From Lepturacanthus savala (Eukaryota; Chordata; Actinopteri; Scombriformes; Trichiuridae): a DNA stretch of 64,000 nt. This document shows positions 10,642-23,024 of this stretch, piece after piece; position 1 is the first letter of the stretch; each line of letters begins with the position of its first letter. The translations under genes and the position numbers were made by a program. Location of the stretch: contig CM060462.1 in NCBI GenBank assembly GCA_030544235.1, forward strand, positions 2,529,501 to 2,593,500, written 5' to 3'. A model generated the notes under the pieces. The model made no database searches and was not told the origin of the DNA. It saw only the letters and a program-made list of their open reading frames with translations.

Positions 10642-10809
10642 CAGCTGTGTTCAAAGTAACAACAGTGTGTTTAAAAATGTGCGTACAGCCAAACTCCTTG
10701 GAATAATCTTTATTCTGATGCACTGCATTTTGTATCCTGAATTGAAATGTGAATAAAATGTGGGAATATTTTAATTGCTTTAGGTTGTTCAAAGAAATAG
10801 CAGTGTCTG
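10642..10809 (+). repeat. Left IR/DR terminus of the Tc1-like element
   Basis: Outer repeat tgtgttcaaagtaacaacag at 10646 and inner repeat ttgttcaaagaaatagcagt at 10785, about 140 bp apart in the same orientation. The whole arm is matched in reverse by 11720-11893, including the shared agtgtgtttaaaaatgtg next to the outer repeat. A poly(T) tract (about 23 T) follows immediately at 10811-10833. Confidence 0.85.
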
Positions 10810-10899
10810 TGTTTTTTTTTTTTTTTTTTTTTTACAAACTCAAACATTTACTGTATAAACTTAAAAATCTCCAGGATTTAGAATCCCTGTGAATCAGTA

Positions 10900-11413
10900 G
10901 AGTAATATTTAGTTGTAAAACTGCAGCTTGTGAGAACTGTCTCACATCTGTGTTGCATGGAGTCAACTTCTGGCTCTTATGAACAGGTTTTTCAGTCTCA
11001 CACTTCCTTGACATTCCTTGGTTTGACTCAGAAACTCAGAAACGGCACTTTTGATGTCACCCTACATGTTTTCAATGCGATTGGGATTGGGCTGACCACT
11101 CCAGAACTTTCATTTTGTTTGTCTGGAACCAAGATGCTGCTCATTTACTGGTGTGTTGAGGATTGTTGTCTTATTGAAACACACATTTCAAAGGTATTTC
11201 CTCTTTGGCATAAGGCAACATGACCCTCATCAAGTACTGTGATATGGGCAAACTGATCCATGATTCGTTGTATGCGATAAATATGCCCGACACCATAGGA
11301 AGACAAACATTGCCATATTATGATGCTTGCATCACCATGTTTCACTGTCTTCAGGGTGAACTCCATTTCTCTTCAGGCCAGTTGATGTACTGTTTGAAAA
11401 ATTGTTTCCTCTT
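10900..11413 (-). pseudogene. Tc1-like transposase C-terminal half (left arm)
   Basis: Read from 11413 downwards, the first block is KRKQFFKQYINWPEEKW, the region just before the first catalytic Asp in Tc1 transposases. The sequence then jumps to TVKHGDASIIIWQCLSSYGV, HIYRIQRIMDQF and further to an RQQSSTHQ segment replacing the usual Asn-Asp-Pro-Lys-His-Thr block. It finishes with EVDSMQHRCETVL near 10930. The segment bearing the first catalytic Asp is deleted. The second is mutated, and stops interrupt the frame (for example after STHQ). It cannot make an active enzyme. Confidence 0.8.
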
Positions 11414-11426
11414 CAGCACAAAGACA

Positions 11427-11719
11427 AGGGATCATGGATCAGTTTGTCTATGTCAAAATGCTTGAAGAGGTCTTGCCGAAGAGGAAATGCCCTTAAAATG
11501 TGTGTTTGAACAAGACAAAGACCCCAAACACACCAGTAAACCAGCAGCATCTTGGTTCCAGACCAACAAAAGTTCTGGAGTGGCCAGTTTAATAGCAGTA
11601 GCTTTATTCCATTGAAAACTTGAGTCAAAACCAGGAAATGCAGAGGAATTGAGGCTGAACTACATGTTCATAGGAGCCAGAAGTTGGTCGACTCTATGCA
11701 ACACAGAGGTGAAGCCTCT
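11427..11719 (+). pseudogene. Tc1-like transposase C-terminal part (right arm)
   Basis: The plus strand gives RIMDQFVYVKMLEEVL, then after a frame change MCV..QDKDPKHTS-like wording (in pieces FEQ/NKTKTPNTP), LVPD/ SRPTKVLEWPV, and finally KLVDSMQHRGEASEDT. These are the same blocks as in the left arm, in the opposite orientation. Similarity to transposase stops at about 11715 and the sequence runs straight into the inner direct repeat at 11720. The last coding residues and the spacer kept in the left arm (10810-10930) are therefore missing here. Frameshifts and a stop after KRKCP make it a pseudogene. Confidence 0.8.
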
Positions 11720-11893
11720 GAAGACACTGCTATTTGTTTGAACAGCCTAATATTATTTTTTTCAAAATGTTCTTGCATTTTGATTTAGCATATAAAATGC
11801 AGCATTCCCAATGCATCGAAAAAAAAAAATACTGTCAAGATTTTGGCTTTACTCACATTTTTAAACACACTGCTCTTATTTTGAACACAACTG
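11720..11893 (-). repeat. Right IR/DR terminus of the Tc1-like element
   Basis: Inner repeat gacactgctatttgtttgaa at 11723 and outer repeat cacactgctcttattttgaa at 11866, ending aacacaactg before TA. It is the inverted counterpart of 10642-10809, with an A-run at 11820-11829. Confidence 0.85.
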
Positions 11894-11895
11894 TA

Positions 11896-12395
11896 TATAC
11901 CCATATAAATATATAACAGGGGTCTGTGTTATTAAGTGAAATAAGGGGACTTTGTGTAGCTAAAAGCATACACAGTGATAAGTGGCTTTTAGGGGTCTGT
12001 GTTTGTGATTTTTGAGAAATAGCCAGCACACGGGCTGCTCAGATGGTTTGGCACTTTCCTGACCTTCAAGAGTTCTTTGCTTATCTATTACCCACTGTTA
12101 GCACCGGAAACTGGGATTCACATAATCCATCCTGTGTGCAGTGTGAGGTGAGGATAGGTTATAGTCAGGAAGGTAAGAGGAACATCATGGTCAGATTAGG
12201 GTATAGTTAAGACTTCTTTACTTGTCTCTGCATTAACATTTAGCATCATGTCACCTCAATCGAGGGGAGTTGCCGGAACATAACCATCAAAATGTTGTTA
12301 AAGGTTAAAGTAAAAAAGGTCTTTCTACTATGATGATTAAAAGGTTGTAATCCAGTCATGCATTAGTGCAGTTGCTGTTTAATATTAAAATGAAA
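11896..12395. other. No gene recognised
   Basis: Unique-looking DNA between the Tc1-like element and SINE copy 2. 12110-12330 has 'gggtatagtta' and 'ggataggttata' words that might be an old repeat. Confidence 0.45.
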
Positions 12396-12407
12396 ACTTT
12401 TTAGGCA
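12396..12407 (+). repeat. Left target-site duplication of SINE copy 2
   Basis: ACTTTTTAGGCA, identical to 12576-12587. Confidence 0.9.
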
Positions 12408-12575
12408 GGGTGGTGCAGGGGTTAGCGCTGTTGCCTCACAGCAACAAGGTCACAGGTTCAAGACCTCCTTGGTCCTGGGTCTGGGACCTTTCTGTGTGGA
12501 GTTTGCATGTTCTCCCTGTGTCTGCGTGGGTTTTCACCGGGTACTAATATAACAGGTATAGAAAATGACTGACTG
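12408..12575 (+). mobile_element. tRNA-derived SINE, copy 2 (internally deleted)
   Basis: The head is ggtggtgcaggggttagcgc with an A-box-like tagcgctgttgcctca, and the B-box-like ggttcaagacc is at about 12456. The body runs through ctttctgtgtggagtttgca to ttttcaccgggtac at about 12544. It then jumps to the family tail aggtatagaaaatgactgac. Compared with copy 1, about 180 bp between these points is missing. Perfect 12-bp direct repeats on both sides show that this shortened form is bounded as one insertion. It resembles copy 1 in the stretch after the B box, so the two are probably one subfamily. Confidence 0.9.
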
Positions 12576-12587
12576 ACTTTTTAGGCA
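12576..12587 (+). repeat. Right target-site duplication of SINE copy 2
   Basis: ACTTTTTAGGCA, identical to 12396-12407. Confidence 0.9.
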
Positions 12588-14163
12588 AGACGAGGTGAGT
12601 TTATCTTCACAACCTATAAAGCATCTAGTGCCGTGAACTGTGAGCCCTCCACCAGTAGACCTTGGCTTTATTCTCCAGTTGTTTCCGGCAGCATTTAGCA
12701 GTTGGTACTGACTCGGGTGATCTTGGAAGCTCCTCAGCAGTTAATTAAAAAAAGCAGAAGAGGTGCCCTTGGCTCCTCTGTTAAAATAGAGAATTCTGCA
12801 GTTCAGGGTTTCCTGACAGTGGCAGTCACCTTCCTTGGATTACCTTAATGCTTTACCAAACACCAGATAATATCACTCAACCAGCAGTAAATGTGTGTCA
12901 TATTACTGAGATCTTTATTTTGCTTAATGGATTGGCAGATTTGCAGAGAGTGAAGATTAATTTGAACTGTTGGTGTTGATATTCAGTAATAAAATCTACA
13001 AAAGCAATAAATACACAACCAAGGTCAACAGGGTAATAAAATGATAAAATTGTGAAGTGGTTTTCAGTGTTCATTATCATTACTGTAGGTGGATTATATT
13101 GGAAACTGTAAAACCTCTGGCTCTGACACTATGTGGGTAAGAATTGTATTTAGGATAATGTTTATCTTTGCAAATTTTAGCTTTCACTTTAACAGGAGAA
13201 CTATTCGATTTAAACATTCAGTTACAGTGATATCACAATCCTATTCTACACTGAAAACAATAAGGAACATACAGCAATTTCATCAAAATGTAATCACTGT
13301 GCTGGAGATGCATGCACTAGAATTAGAAAATGTGCCCTAATACCCAGAAAGTCCTGGATTCTGCTATAACCATTTCATTGTCAAAACCCTTTTTTTCTTC
13401 ATGAATCGAAGGAGGAATCCAACTGTCTGATATTTTATATTTATCTTCTATTATTTCTATAGGTACCCACGTTGAGTGTTGTCAGTCAGGATCATAGATT
13501 GGAGGTAGTATGGTCCTCCTCTACTGTACCTAGTACCTTACATGTGTAACAGCTACACTGGTAAATTTTTTTAGGGAAAGAATGGAAAAAAAGTCTCACA
13601 TTCCTTTTATTCTCAGTGGAAAATGCAATATTTTATAATTCCAGCATTAAAATGCCTTTTGATACCATTTCTAGTGAGAAATGTGCATTTTAATTCCGTA
13701 CTCTTCGTCCAGTGAATCCAGTAACAGCCCACTGAGAAGAATGGACACCTCATATCTATGTTCCCAATGACAACTGACAATGGTTATTTAATCGAGGAAA
13801 TAAGTCAAATTTAATTTTAACAAATTATGCAGCACGGGCACATAGGGATATGAAAAGTGACATTCATTAACTATTAACAAGAAATATGCTTAAATGTACT
13901 TTCTGTCCACAATATACCCACCTATCCTTCACAGTTCCCTTTTTTCATTGTCCAATTACTTTAGTGTTCAGTGGTCCAAGATTCAGTCTCATGTTTATTA
14001 ATCACATTCATTATAGGCTTCCTTAAAAACAAGAAAGTATATATTTAGGATATCTTTCCAACCTGTACTGTCGGTCAATGATTATTATAGCAGAAGCCAT
14101 GTATTATTACTACAAAATGTAGATCCTGTCAGTGTTAGGAAACAGCCAAACCAACCAGCTTTA
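12588..14163. other. No gene recognised
   Basis: AT-rich, unique-looking DNA. Frames at 12898-13080 (-) and 13089-13340 (+) have no recognisable domain. Confidence 0.5.
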
Positions 14164-14196
14164 TTATATATATATATAGTGATATATATATATATT
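14164..14196. repeat. Two adjacent (TA)n runs
   Basis: Two TA runs of about eight units separated by GTGA, forming an imperfect palindrome. Confidence 0.9.
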
Positions 14197-14944
14197 AGTG
14201 AGAATAGTGTCGTCAGTGGTGAGTGCTCTTAGTCTGCAAAGGAAAAAGAAAGCTTCCCCTGAAATATAAAAAAAATATTAATTATGATATTTTTTTGACT
14301 AAATAATGTGCTACAACACGTTCAATTTAAGTTTAGAATCATCTACTTTTCACAGGCCACTGATGTGACTTTCTTCTCATTCATTCATTCAGCATCACTG
14401 CATTAAACAGCGTTAAAGCTGAGCATCATTAGACTTGTATGGGGAAGCAGAGAGTTGGCTGTTCCACTGCAGTGAAACCAGACAATCATCGGAGAAATGC
14501 TGTGTTTTGTCTCAGCATCTTTGGGGGTCTCATGGGGTGTGGGCGTGGCCTCGGTGAGCCTGGACGCTGAGATTCTGCATGATGATTGGATGAGGCTGTA
14601 CCTCATTTTGACGGACAGTGACGTGAGGGAATCAGCATTCTTGAAATATAAATCACCACAACTGGACCATTTTTCAAATTGAATTCAAATTCTGAGATGC
14701 ATTCATGTAGAGACTTTATTCATCTTTTTTTGTTAAAAAATACTTTATTAGCATATTTTCCTGGTGTTACTGAGGAATGTTCTGGTGCAGTTGCCTTGCC
14801 AAGCAACCACAGCTAGTGAGGAAGCTAACAAGCTAATAAGGCCAAGAATGAGCTTCTCCTACTTGAAAGACCAGCAGCCGCCACTGAGTGTCTCCTTAAA
14901 AGTCAAAGCCAAAACTCCTTTAAGCAGAATCAGAAAAATGGTGT
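14197..14944. other. No gene; possible old DNA repeat at 14385-14720
   Basis: 14385-14720 starts after (ATTC)3 and is GC-richer (tcatggggtgtgggcgtggc, cattttgacggacagtgacg). It is open on both strands, but the translations match nothing. The words caactggaccatttttcaa and gagactttattcat look like an interspersed repeat, not confirmed. Confidence 0.35.
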
Positions 14945-15035
14945 TAAGACTTAAAATAAGACTTACTGTGTTTGAGTTGTTCTCATCTACATGGGGAGCA
15001 GGTCTCCTTCTGTGAAGTCTGCAGTATTTCACTGT
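14945..15035 (+). repeat. MITE family 'taaaggt..gtgtaag', weak internal fragment
   Basis: taagacttactgtgtttgag, then ctcatctacatggggagcag and ccttctgtgaagtctgca parallel the middle of the elements at 44067-44262 and 58899-59160 (…tctacat..ggagc…). It is short and diverged, and no terminus is present. Confidence 0.35.
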
Positions 15036-17614
15036 GCCTTTCACCATTTTGACAGCTACAATACCTTCAAATTTACATTTTCTCTGATCATTGTGGAAAA
15101 TAGTTTAATGGTTCACTTTCATGTTAATTTCTCCTTGCAAACATTACTGCAACTCCCGTAACATCCTTCTCAAGCATAAATCAGGGAATCCGAACATGAT
15201 GTCAGACTGAATAATACAGTGAAGTGATATGGCGACTCACTCTGATTCATAGACTTTTGGCTTCTACAGTGTAGATCAAAGTGAATGCAGTTCTGTGTTT
15301 GGGTCTGAAATCACCAATGGTACAGTAAAAGGTTAAAACGGGAAAAAAAAACTGTACAAATTACATTCTAAAGCAGAAAAAAATGACTACTGCTGAACTA
15401 CTTCTACAATCTGAGTCAGCGATACGTGTGGTATCTATCAGGAACCAGGAATAAGCCCATTATCTTACAAACCCATTAGCTATTGTCTAATGGTCCCTCT
15501 GCATCACTGCGCCACTGATGAAGCCTTTCCAGGGTGGCATTAGTAAACAGGAGAGTGAGTCATATGTGGCATCTTTCACTTCATCCTCTTCTGTATTCGC
15601 ACACTTTTACTTTTCACTTTCTTCACTTCTTCAATAGCCTCTAGCTTGTGTCCAGCAGGGGCCAGGTTGAAATCCAGGACATCCTACTCCTCAAGCAACA
15701 ACACTACATCAGGGTCAAGAGGGATATTTCTTTCTCGAATACTGCAGAACAACCTGCAGGGCTTCGAGCTACCGAAAACCAAACAGGACATCCGACAAAT
15801 AGGATACCCTTGTTGGCAAAGGGGAAGAGTTTTTTGCTTGACACGCATGTGAGCCGAGGTTTCGAGGTCGCCTCCGGTCCCTACTAAATGTTACAATATT
15901 CATTCTTTGCAAGATTAATTTGCTGTTGTGCCTTTTTTTCCAAGTAAAACACCCCTACAGCTATTCCTGCGAAGAAAAAAACTGTCAGGCCTGACTTGGC
16001 TGTCTTCACACCTGCCTCGTTCAAGGTTTAATCTATGTGCAGGCGTTGCCTTTCCCAGGATGCTGAAAAGCTTGAGTGATCACCTGGACTGCCGAGTTAA
16101 TGCTCCCCCAAGGGAAAAGTATAAAATCCTCATATCTAACATGTAATGACTCCTATATATTGCATGTTACCATTCACCATGTGGCACAGCATTATCCATT
16201 TGGTCCTTGATAGGAACACCTTGAAGCTAATGGTAGTGGCACTTTGACCTTCTGCACCCTCTTCTCCCAAGAGCAGATGAGGCGTTGGTAAAGGACCGAA
16301 AATGTCACTTCTGTCACTCAGGGTGGCTTCTAAGCTAATTTGAACAAACAGTACAGTAGGGAGATGCAGCTAACCATCTGTATTCAATGCTGTATTCATT
16401 GGTTTGTTTGAGGCTGTTACAGGTTTACTCATTTAAATTCAACACCTACAGTTTTACACTGAAATGCATAAAGGAATAGCGCGGGCTGTGCTTTTTTAAG
16501 GTGAAACAAAGGAGATCTAAGGCTTTATGACTGTCAATGCAAGTATAGTCAGCTCAGTGAATTGCAGGGCAGAAAGATACCACGGTGACTAAAGGGCCTA
16601 GAGTTGTGTTACAGCATCGCCAGTCCCAAACGTGTTTAAATGCTTTGTCAGGTAAAATTAGAGTTTATGTTGAATGAAGGAGAACAGTGCACGTGAGAGG
16701 TTTTTCTTCCCCCCAGGTAGCCTCTACTTTCCTGGCAATGGATGTAAAGAAAGAATATCTTTTTTTGTTTAGGAGTTGATTTAATCTTTAAAAGTGCCGA
16801 TAGAAACATAACACAAGTTTTAAGCAAGGGATATTCCCCCGTGGAGTATCTTGTAGAGTTTGTTGCCATGAGCAAAACTTCATCGATAGACAGAATATCA
16901 TCTCTGCAGAGTAAACTGGAATAAAGTACCAGTCGGTGCAGCAAGTTCTTTCCCCTCGCTCATACAGCCCCCGTGTGTGTGACTGCGAGGAAAGTCAATG
17001 AAAGGCTCCACCATTCTCCTCCACCATACGTCTGCATGACTAATGAAGTAAGCTAAGAAGGCTGGGGCATGACTCTGAGAGAAAGATTAGGAAAGAAGAC
17101 AAAAAGCCTCCTCTTGTGAGGGAGAAATCGTACTCTGGTTCAATCTGCCCACATTACCTTGCACTGTTACCCGATATAAAGAGACACACAATGCCGGTCA
17201 GTGTTGACGTGGTTGCATACAGAGAATGAGAGAAAGGACAGCAAACTGTGAGACAGGTGGGGTGAGGGGGTTGTGATTGAGCCACAAAGCGATTGTCTCA
17301 CAAACAATTCTTATTAAAACCTGGTGAATTGGGTATCGTTATCCAGAGGGCGTCCACATTACACTCTTTGTTAACAAAGAACAGTTGGTGATAGCTGCAC
17401 GTTTTTTCATGCTTTACACCAAGAGGCAGGTAAGCACAAACGTTTTAATCAAACTTTTTGAGATTATTTCAGATTAGCTCTGCACAACAAAGTACAAATG
17501 ATCCGTTGAGAGGAGTTAAGACTGCAAATTGGCATGAACTGAGAGTTGGGTAATTCCTTATGGTGTTCAAAAGAAACGATTGACCTTTCCTCCGTCCCAC
17601 CCTCTTTAGTTACC
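15036..17614. other. No gene recognised
   Basis: About 2.6 kb with no repeat that I can name. Frames at 15646-15887 (+), 15928-16146 (+) and 16648-16944 (-) lack family signatures. Composition is locally mixed but not clearly coding. Confidence 0.5.
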
Positions 17615-17700
17615 GTTGCTGTTTATTTAGACGTTTATTGAGCAGGGACAATGCATTGGACATTGATTCATTGTTTCATATAAAAAACAACACAAAACAA
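17615..17700 (-). repeat. Retroposon 3'-tail-like segment
   Basis: gtttatttagacgtttattg followed by agcagggacaatgcattg resembles the reversed 3' end of a common teleost retroposon (tttatt...gggacaatgcac). A related but different start occurs at 41801. Similarity fades after about 17700. Confidence 0.4.
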
Positions 17701-19450
17701 AAGTGAATGTCATATATTACAGGTAGGACAAGCTTGTTAAAAGAGAAAAAAAAAACAAAAAAACGTTGGTATGTGTCCCATTTTTGTCTCTTGGGGACCA
17801 ATAAAATGAGTTTCTATATATATTTTACAGAGGTAACTTTTACCATTGGGATGTTAGATGTCCAAATAAATAACTTAAAGTTACTTGGGGTCAGCATGTA
17901 GCTGTACAGAGATAATATGAACCTGTTACATGTATTTATAAGATTACCACTGTAATTGGACCTTTCCATACTTTATTACCTGTTTATTTTAGTTGGGAAT
18001 CAACCAGAAATGGAGTAATTTTTAAATGTGCCCCAATAATTTAAATGTGCTTTCCTTCAACGTTTCTCATTCTGCTTGTTCCTTTATTCTGAAAGGATTG
18101 ATAATTATAGTCGGAAACATCTTTAGTCCTGAGGTCTGCTTTGAAGAGTTGAATAGAGTAATGCACAAGTACTCAAACATATCTCAGGTTCCTCTCTCCA
18201 CTCAGTTTAAGCATGTAATCATACAGGAGTGGGGCCACAGTGTTTAGTATTCTGGCAGCTCAGACAATTCTTCCTTTCCGTGCAGTGTTTCTCTGGGATG
18301 CTTTTCTTTTTTTTACAGTGGAGGCTCACGTGCTTACAGGGACTTAGGTTTGTGTCTGAGCAAGAGGAGCGTGTGTTATTATTGAGTCAATTGTAGATCC
18401 CTGGTTTTCTAATTTGTTCTGATTCTGATGAAATCCTTGGAATTACTCCAACTGCAACCCTAATGGTGATTGCTAATGGTCTACTTTTTCCAAGATTGGT
18501 TCAATAATGAGTTAAGTCTATGAATTGTAGGTTGAAGAGCCATACAATCATCAGCAGCAACCAGGATTAACCATTATTTCAATGTTGAAGTGATCTGTGT
18601 TTGACAAACTCAGCCCAAAGATTAGTGGACAGGAATTATTTCAATCAAAATGCTACCGTTTAACATTGGAAGCCAATGGAAAAGTATCTTGTAATGCATA
18701 ATCATTAAGGTGTGTTCATTAATGTAATCACTCACTTATAGCTCTTGTTTTGCTCCAAAGGAAATACGGTTTAATGGCTTTGGATTAATTTTGTTCCCTG
18801 TGTGTCAGATTGTTTCTGGAAAAGAAGAAATAAGCCAGTGTGTTACCAGCAGGTACCGCGAGTAATAAAAGCACCTGTGGCTCTGATTAAAAATAAAACA
18901 AATCCCAGATGTCATTTTATCTTAAATCTCTACTGTGTCTAAATAGGCTTTAGGGGGATTAAATTGGTCTTCAGATATCTCAAGCACAGTTTATGAGGAA
19001 ACCTCTGGTCTATGGCATCAATGTCTCATCGTAATGGGTAATTTTCTTTTTATAACTTTACATGTTTTTAATCCTGACCTCTTTTAACGTGCAACGCCTG
19101 ACAAATCAGTTTGGCACTCCAATATATACAGACATGTTTAAGTGTGTCCTCAGGGAGCAGAGAAAAAACACAACGCAATCATGCTGGTGTACGACTGTGT
19201 GCATACACACTTTTTTTTTTTTCCAATCCTCATACGCACAGACGTCAGGGACTCTGCTCTCATGTGGGAATATAAAACGGCCGGCAGAAGTAGTAGTCTG
19301 TGCACAAACTCAATATTCCCCTCATAAATCACGCAGTCTCAGTGAGCATCTGGGTCAGAATTCCTTTGTTTCCTCTTGCCCCTCAGATCTCTCTGAGTTG
19401 GGGGATCATCGTATTTTATCATAGCAAGCAAATGATCCCTTTCCTTTTTT
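17701..19450. other. No gene recognised
   Basis: AT-rich DNA. Frames at 17707-17901, 18026-18247 and 19062-19424 (+) contain low-complexity K or F runs and no domain. Confidence 0.5.
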
Positions 19451-19479
19451 TTTCTTGTGTCTCATCGTGACACAAGAAA
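19451..19479. other. Perfect 11-bp hairpin
   Basis: TTTCTTGTGTC (19451-19461) pairs with GACACAAGAAA (19469-19479) across a 7-nt loop. There is no T-run after it that would suggest a function. Confidence 0.8.
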
Positions 19480-22400
19480 TGGAAATAGTTCTGCAGTTTT
19501 GACATATACTGTTAAATTACAGCCTTAGGATGAGAGACGGGTTTGCTGTGCATGAAGCAGTGGGAGTTCTATTCTCTGCTGGGTATGCTGCAGAGTGAGG
19601 GCCGACCGGGATTCTAGTTCTGGTCCAAGAGTGGGCAGCAGAAGCCTTCTTCCTCCTCTTGAGTGCTGTTGGGTAAGATATCCCTCTACTCCCATACAAA
19701 TAGATGAATAGGCTTGCCCCCGTTCTTTTACTGGTGTGCCAAACATTGGCACTCAGCTGTATTGTCGTCCGGATCCTCCACCTCCAAACATCCCACAGTG
19801 GGAAAATTGATAGATCGAGACACGATCCCATGCATTGAAGAACACAAATCCTATTGTGACGCGTTTATTTATTTTTTTTCCGCCAACTGCTCTTGTCATT
19901 CAGATTATCCTGCTTTCCACACAGCTTTGTTTTGCAGCCACTGCATATCAAAAACGGCCTGTCCCATAAGTCATTGTAGCTGAATGAGAGGGTGGGTGTG
20001 ATTTATTCCTGTTGATTAGCATAGAAAAGAGAACGGTGTGTTAAAAAGAGAAGAAGGAGGAGGAGGAGAAGAAGATGAGGCCTTTGAATGTGATATTCCA
20101 GCCCTGGTTCAGTGGTTTAACGGAAGCCACATAACTCCTCTCATATAACCTTTTCTCTTTTACTGTATCGCCATGGCGACTGCTGAGGTAAGCAGTTGAT
20201 CTCATTAAAACAGGAGCTTGTCAGGCTGACAACACTTTGGAAGTTGTCCTTGAGAAACAGAAACAGCAGCCTTGGAATGCTATTGTGAGTCTCGTGACTA
20301 AAGGGCGGTTTTTGGCTATTTCTACTTTTATGCAAAAACCCTTTAAGGATTTTCTATCCGGCTTCATCAACATGATAATAAGATTCAGGAGGACACCATA
20401 CAATGCAGCAGGGTAGACCTTGATACCCTTCAAAATGAGCCTCTCTGTTCACATTTCTCTATGTAAGGTCCTGGAATTCTTTGTATGCATTGTGCTGTAA
20501 ATCCATTCTTGATTTTTATTTTCCATATAGTTAACAAGAGTGTTACAGGCATAACCTCATCTAAATGTGGTACATGTTTTGTGCACTTTTTGTTTCTTGA
20601 TGTTATTGCTGTAATTTCAATAAAAAGTTCAGTTCAATTCAACTTCATTGACCCCAGTAAGTGTAAGCTCTGCTCCTTTTATCTAGTTTTAGATTCTGTT
20701 GGAGTGCAGGCATGCAACAGGAAGGAATAACATACCATGGGTGCTATTGCTTCCTCTTGCATGATCCTGTTTCTGTGATAGAAAAGGGAGAAGTCCTGTA
20801 ATGTCATTGTTTCAGAAGGGAAAGCTCCGGAATGCTCGGAAGTTCAAACAACTGTGAATAAATCTGCTCTTTGGTTGGCAACACAGCAGAGAATAGAACT
20901 CCCACTCTTCTGGCAGAAAGGTAAAAAGCCTTTGTTCAGATGCTGTTGCACAGTTAAATGCTTTACAATTGAGACAGTGCCTGTGTATAGATATATACAG
21001 TGATCATTATTTTTGCCAAATAAGTTGGAAAAACAGCATAAATGAAAATTTAGCATGTGGCTGCACGGTCGGAGTCAGCTCCCCACAGGAAGATGAGGAG
21101 GCTAAATGGTGTTAACATCACCCCTGACATATACTCCCTGGACAGAAAGTCACCCTAAAAAGAGAATGTAAGACTGAAATTACAAAGGTATCCATCTTTT
21201 ATAAGCATGCAGAAGAACAATGAAAAGAAAGGAGGATGCCTGGTAAAGTATCTATTTGCGAGGCACAAAATTCCTACATGCATACAACACTAATATTACA
21301 TATTTGTACATTTAATGGCTTCTAATGGCTTTGAAAGTGGTATATGTGGGACATTCCTATGTTGCAGACAATCTGTTATACCAGATGTTACTTCCTTTAA
21401 CTGACACCACAGATTGTCCAAATTTGCATCTGTAGGGCAACTCAGTCCCTTCTGCTAATGTTCGCTTTCAGCTTAATGTGTGTGCATAATGGGGATGGTG
21501 CTGTATCTTATATACAGAGAGGGTTGGTTTTCTCAAAGATTCGACAATGATGACAAGAGAATGGTGTTCTATCAAGGACTTTTATGGCTTTTTTATATAA
21601 TGATTCTATTGGTTGAAGCGTAGTTGCACCAGTGACTGACCAGTTTGTAAAACAATGTTTGTCGCAACAGTCAGAAATATTTGTATATTTATTATACTAT
21701 CAGAAGAATAAGTATGTTAACAGCAGTATAACATTGCATAAGAGATGTTTTTTATACATTATATCGTAACTACATGTAACTTCAGATACTGTCTTGTCTG
21801 CAAGCAGAACTTAAAACCACCTTGTTTGATTGTTGAATGACATCTCAAGGAAAAAACAGAATCATGTTAATAGTGTGCTCTCATGAGCTGTAGAATTCAA
21901 ACTAAACACACTATACTGGTTTAGAGTATCTCACAAAACTATTTGATGACCAAATTGAATTGCAAATATTTAATTTAAACAGTTCCAGTGTTCATCAGCC
22001 ATTGTTTCCAACAATGGTTGTCAGTCAGTGTAACTGCTGTATTAAACTGCACATGTCCACAGCGGCAATAGTTCAGTTTCACAAAATAATTAACAGTAAT
22101 GGCCTGTGTCCACCTAGCATTGTTTTCTTGCATAAAGGAAGTGACAGGGTGCTGGCGATCACGGTGAGAGGGGAAAAAAAAATGCCATCTCGCTTTTGTT
22201 TCTACGACAACAATATCTTGAATTTCTTCTGATTTGCTCCCACAAAACAGCTTTTCTGCCTTTTGTTATGATCATTTCTGTCATATCTATTGGACATTGT
22301 GCCATAATTAATGATGACTTGTATAGACGGTTACATTGAATTGTCACTTCAAATTCTGCATTTGGATGAAGAAACACTGTGCCCCTTTTCTGCCTGGTCT

Positions 22401-23024
22401 CTGTCTTCACACCGGTGCTGTTCATTTTTGTAATTGATTAAGCTGCACCAGACTACAGCAATAACAGATGCCTGCGTGCTTTGACTGGCTGGTTACGGTT
22501 ATTAAAGGACATAAACATGACACAAAGATACAGTGCAATGACGCATCCATGAATGGTGATTACCCATTAATGCTTCATTAACCATAAAGCATGAGTCTGT
22601 TATGAATAGGAGATTTAAATGCCTCTTACAGTAAAGTGATAAGTTGACTTAATGGTAAGTCAATTTTACAGCCAAGCTGCTGCCTCATTCACCCAGTGAA
22701 ACTACCACTAGAATTCAATTTGGAGCAACACTTTTACAGGACAGGACACAGTTTTAAAAAAAATAAGAGGCCAAACTAGTGAAACTATGGAGAGATTTGG
22801 AGTTTTCCACCTGACCACTGCTGCAGAGCCACAGGCTGAATGGCACACACATTGCAGAGTTAATGAAATACACACACTACATGTAGATACACCAAACTCT
22901 GCAAGATACACTCTGCAGTCAGTTGGTGTGACTAATGGAAACTGACATGTACAGTAAATCAACCAGCCAGCAGCAGATTTTCATTTGTGAATATATCTGT
23001 GAGGGTTAAGACAGTTTTCTGTAC

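Larger units (their letters stand above)
10642..11893. mobile_element. Palindromic composite Tc1-like element, TA-flanked
   Basis: The unit is bounded by CAGCTGTGTTC at 10642 and GAACACAACTG ending at 11893, each flanked by TA (10640-10641 and 11894-11895), as expected for Tc1/mariner insertion. The inverted termini are about 170 bp. Each holds two direct repeats of tgttcaaa...agcagtgt type (outer 10646-10669, inner 10785-10809 on the left; inner 11720-11745, outer 11866-11888 on the right). This is the IR/DR arrangement. Unusually, both arms carry the 3' part of a transposase reading outward, on the minus strand at left and the plus strand at right. No 5' transposase half remains. It is inactive and probably a rearranged derivative. 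Confidence 0.85.

Noticed and set aside
12430..12470. A-box and B-box like a tRNA gene
   Set aside because: These boxes head a SINE; no tRNA cloverleaf or anticodon stem can be drawn.
20167..20178. Palindrome tcgccatggcga as a second RFX X-box
   Set aside because: The half-sites do not fit GTNRCC/RGYAAC; only the site at 63601 fits.
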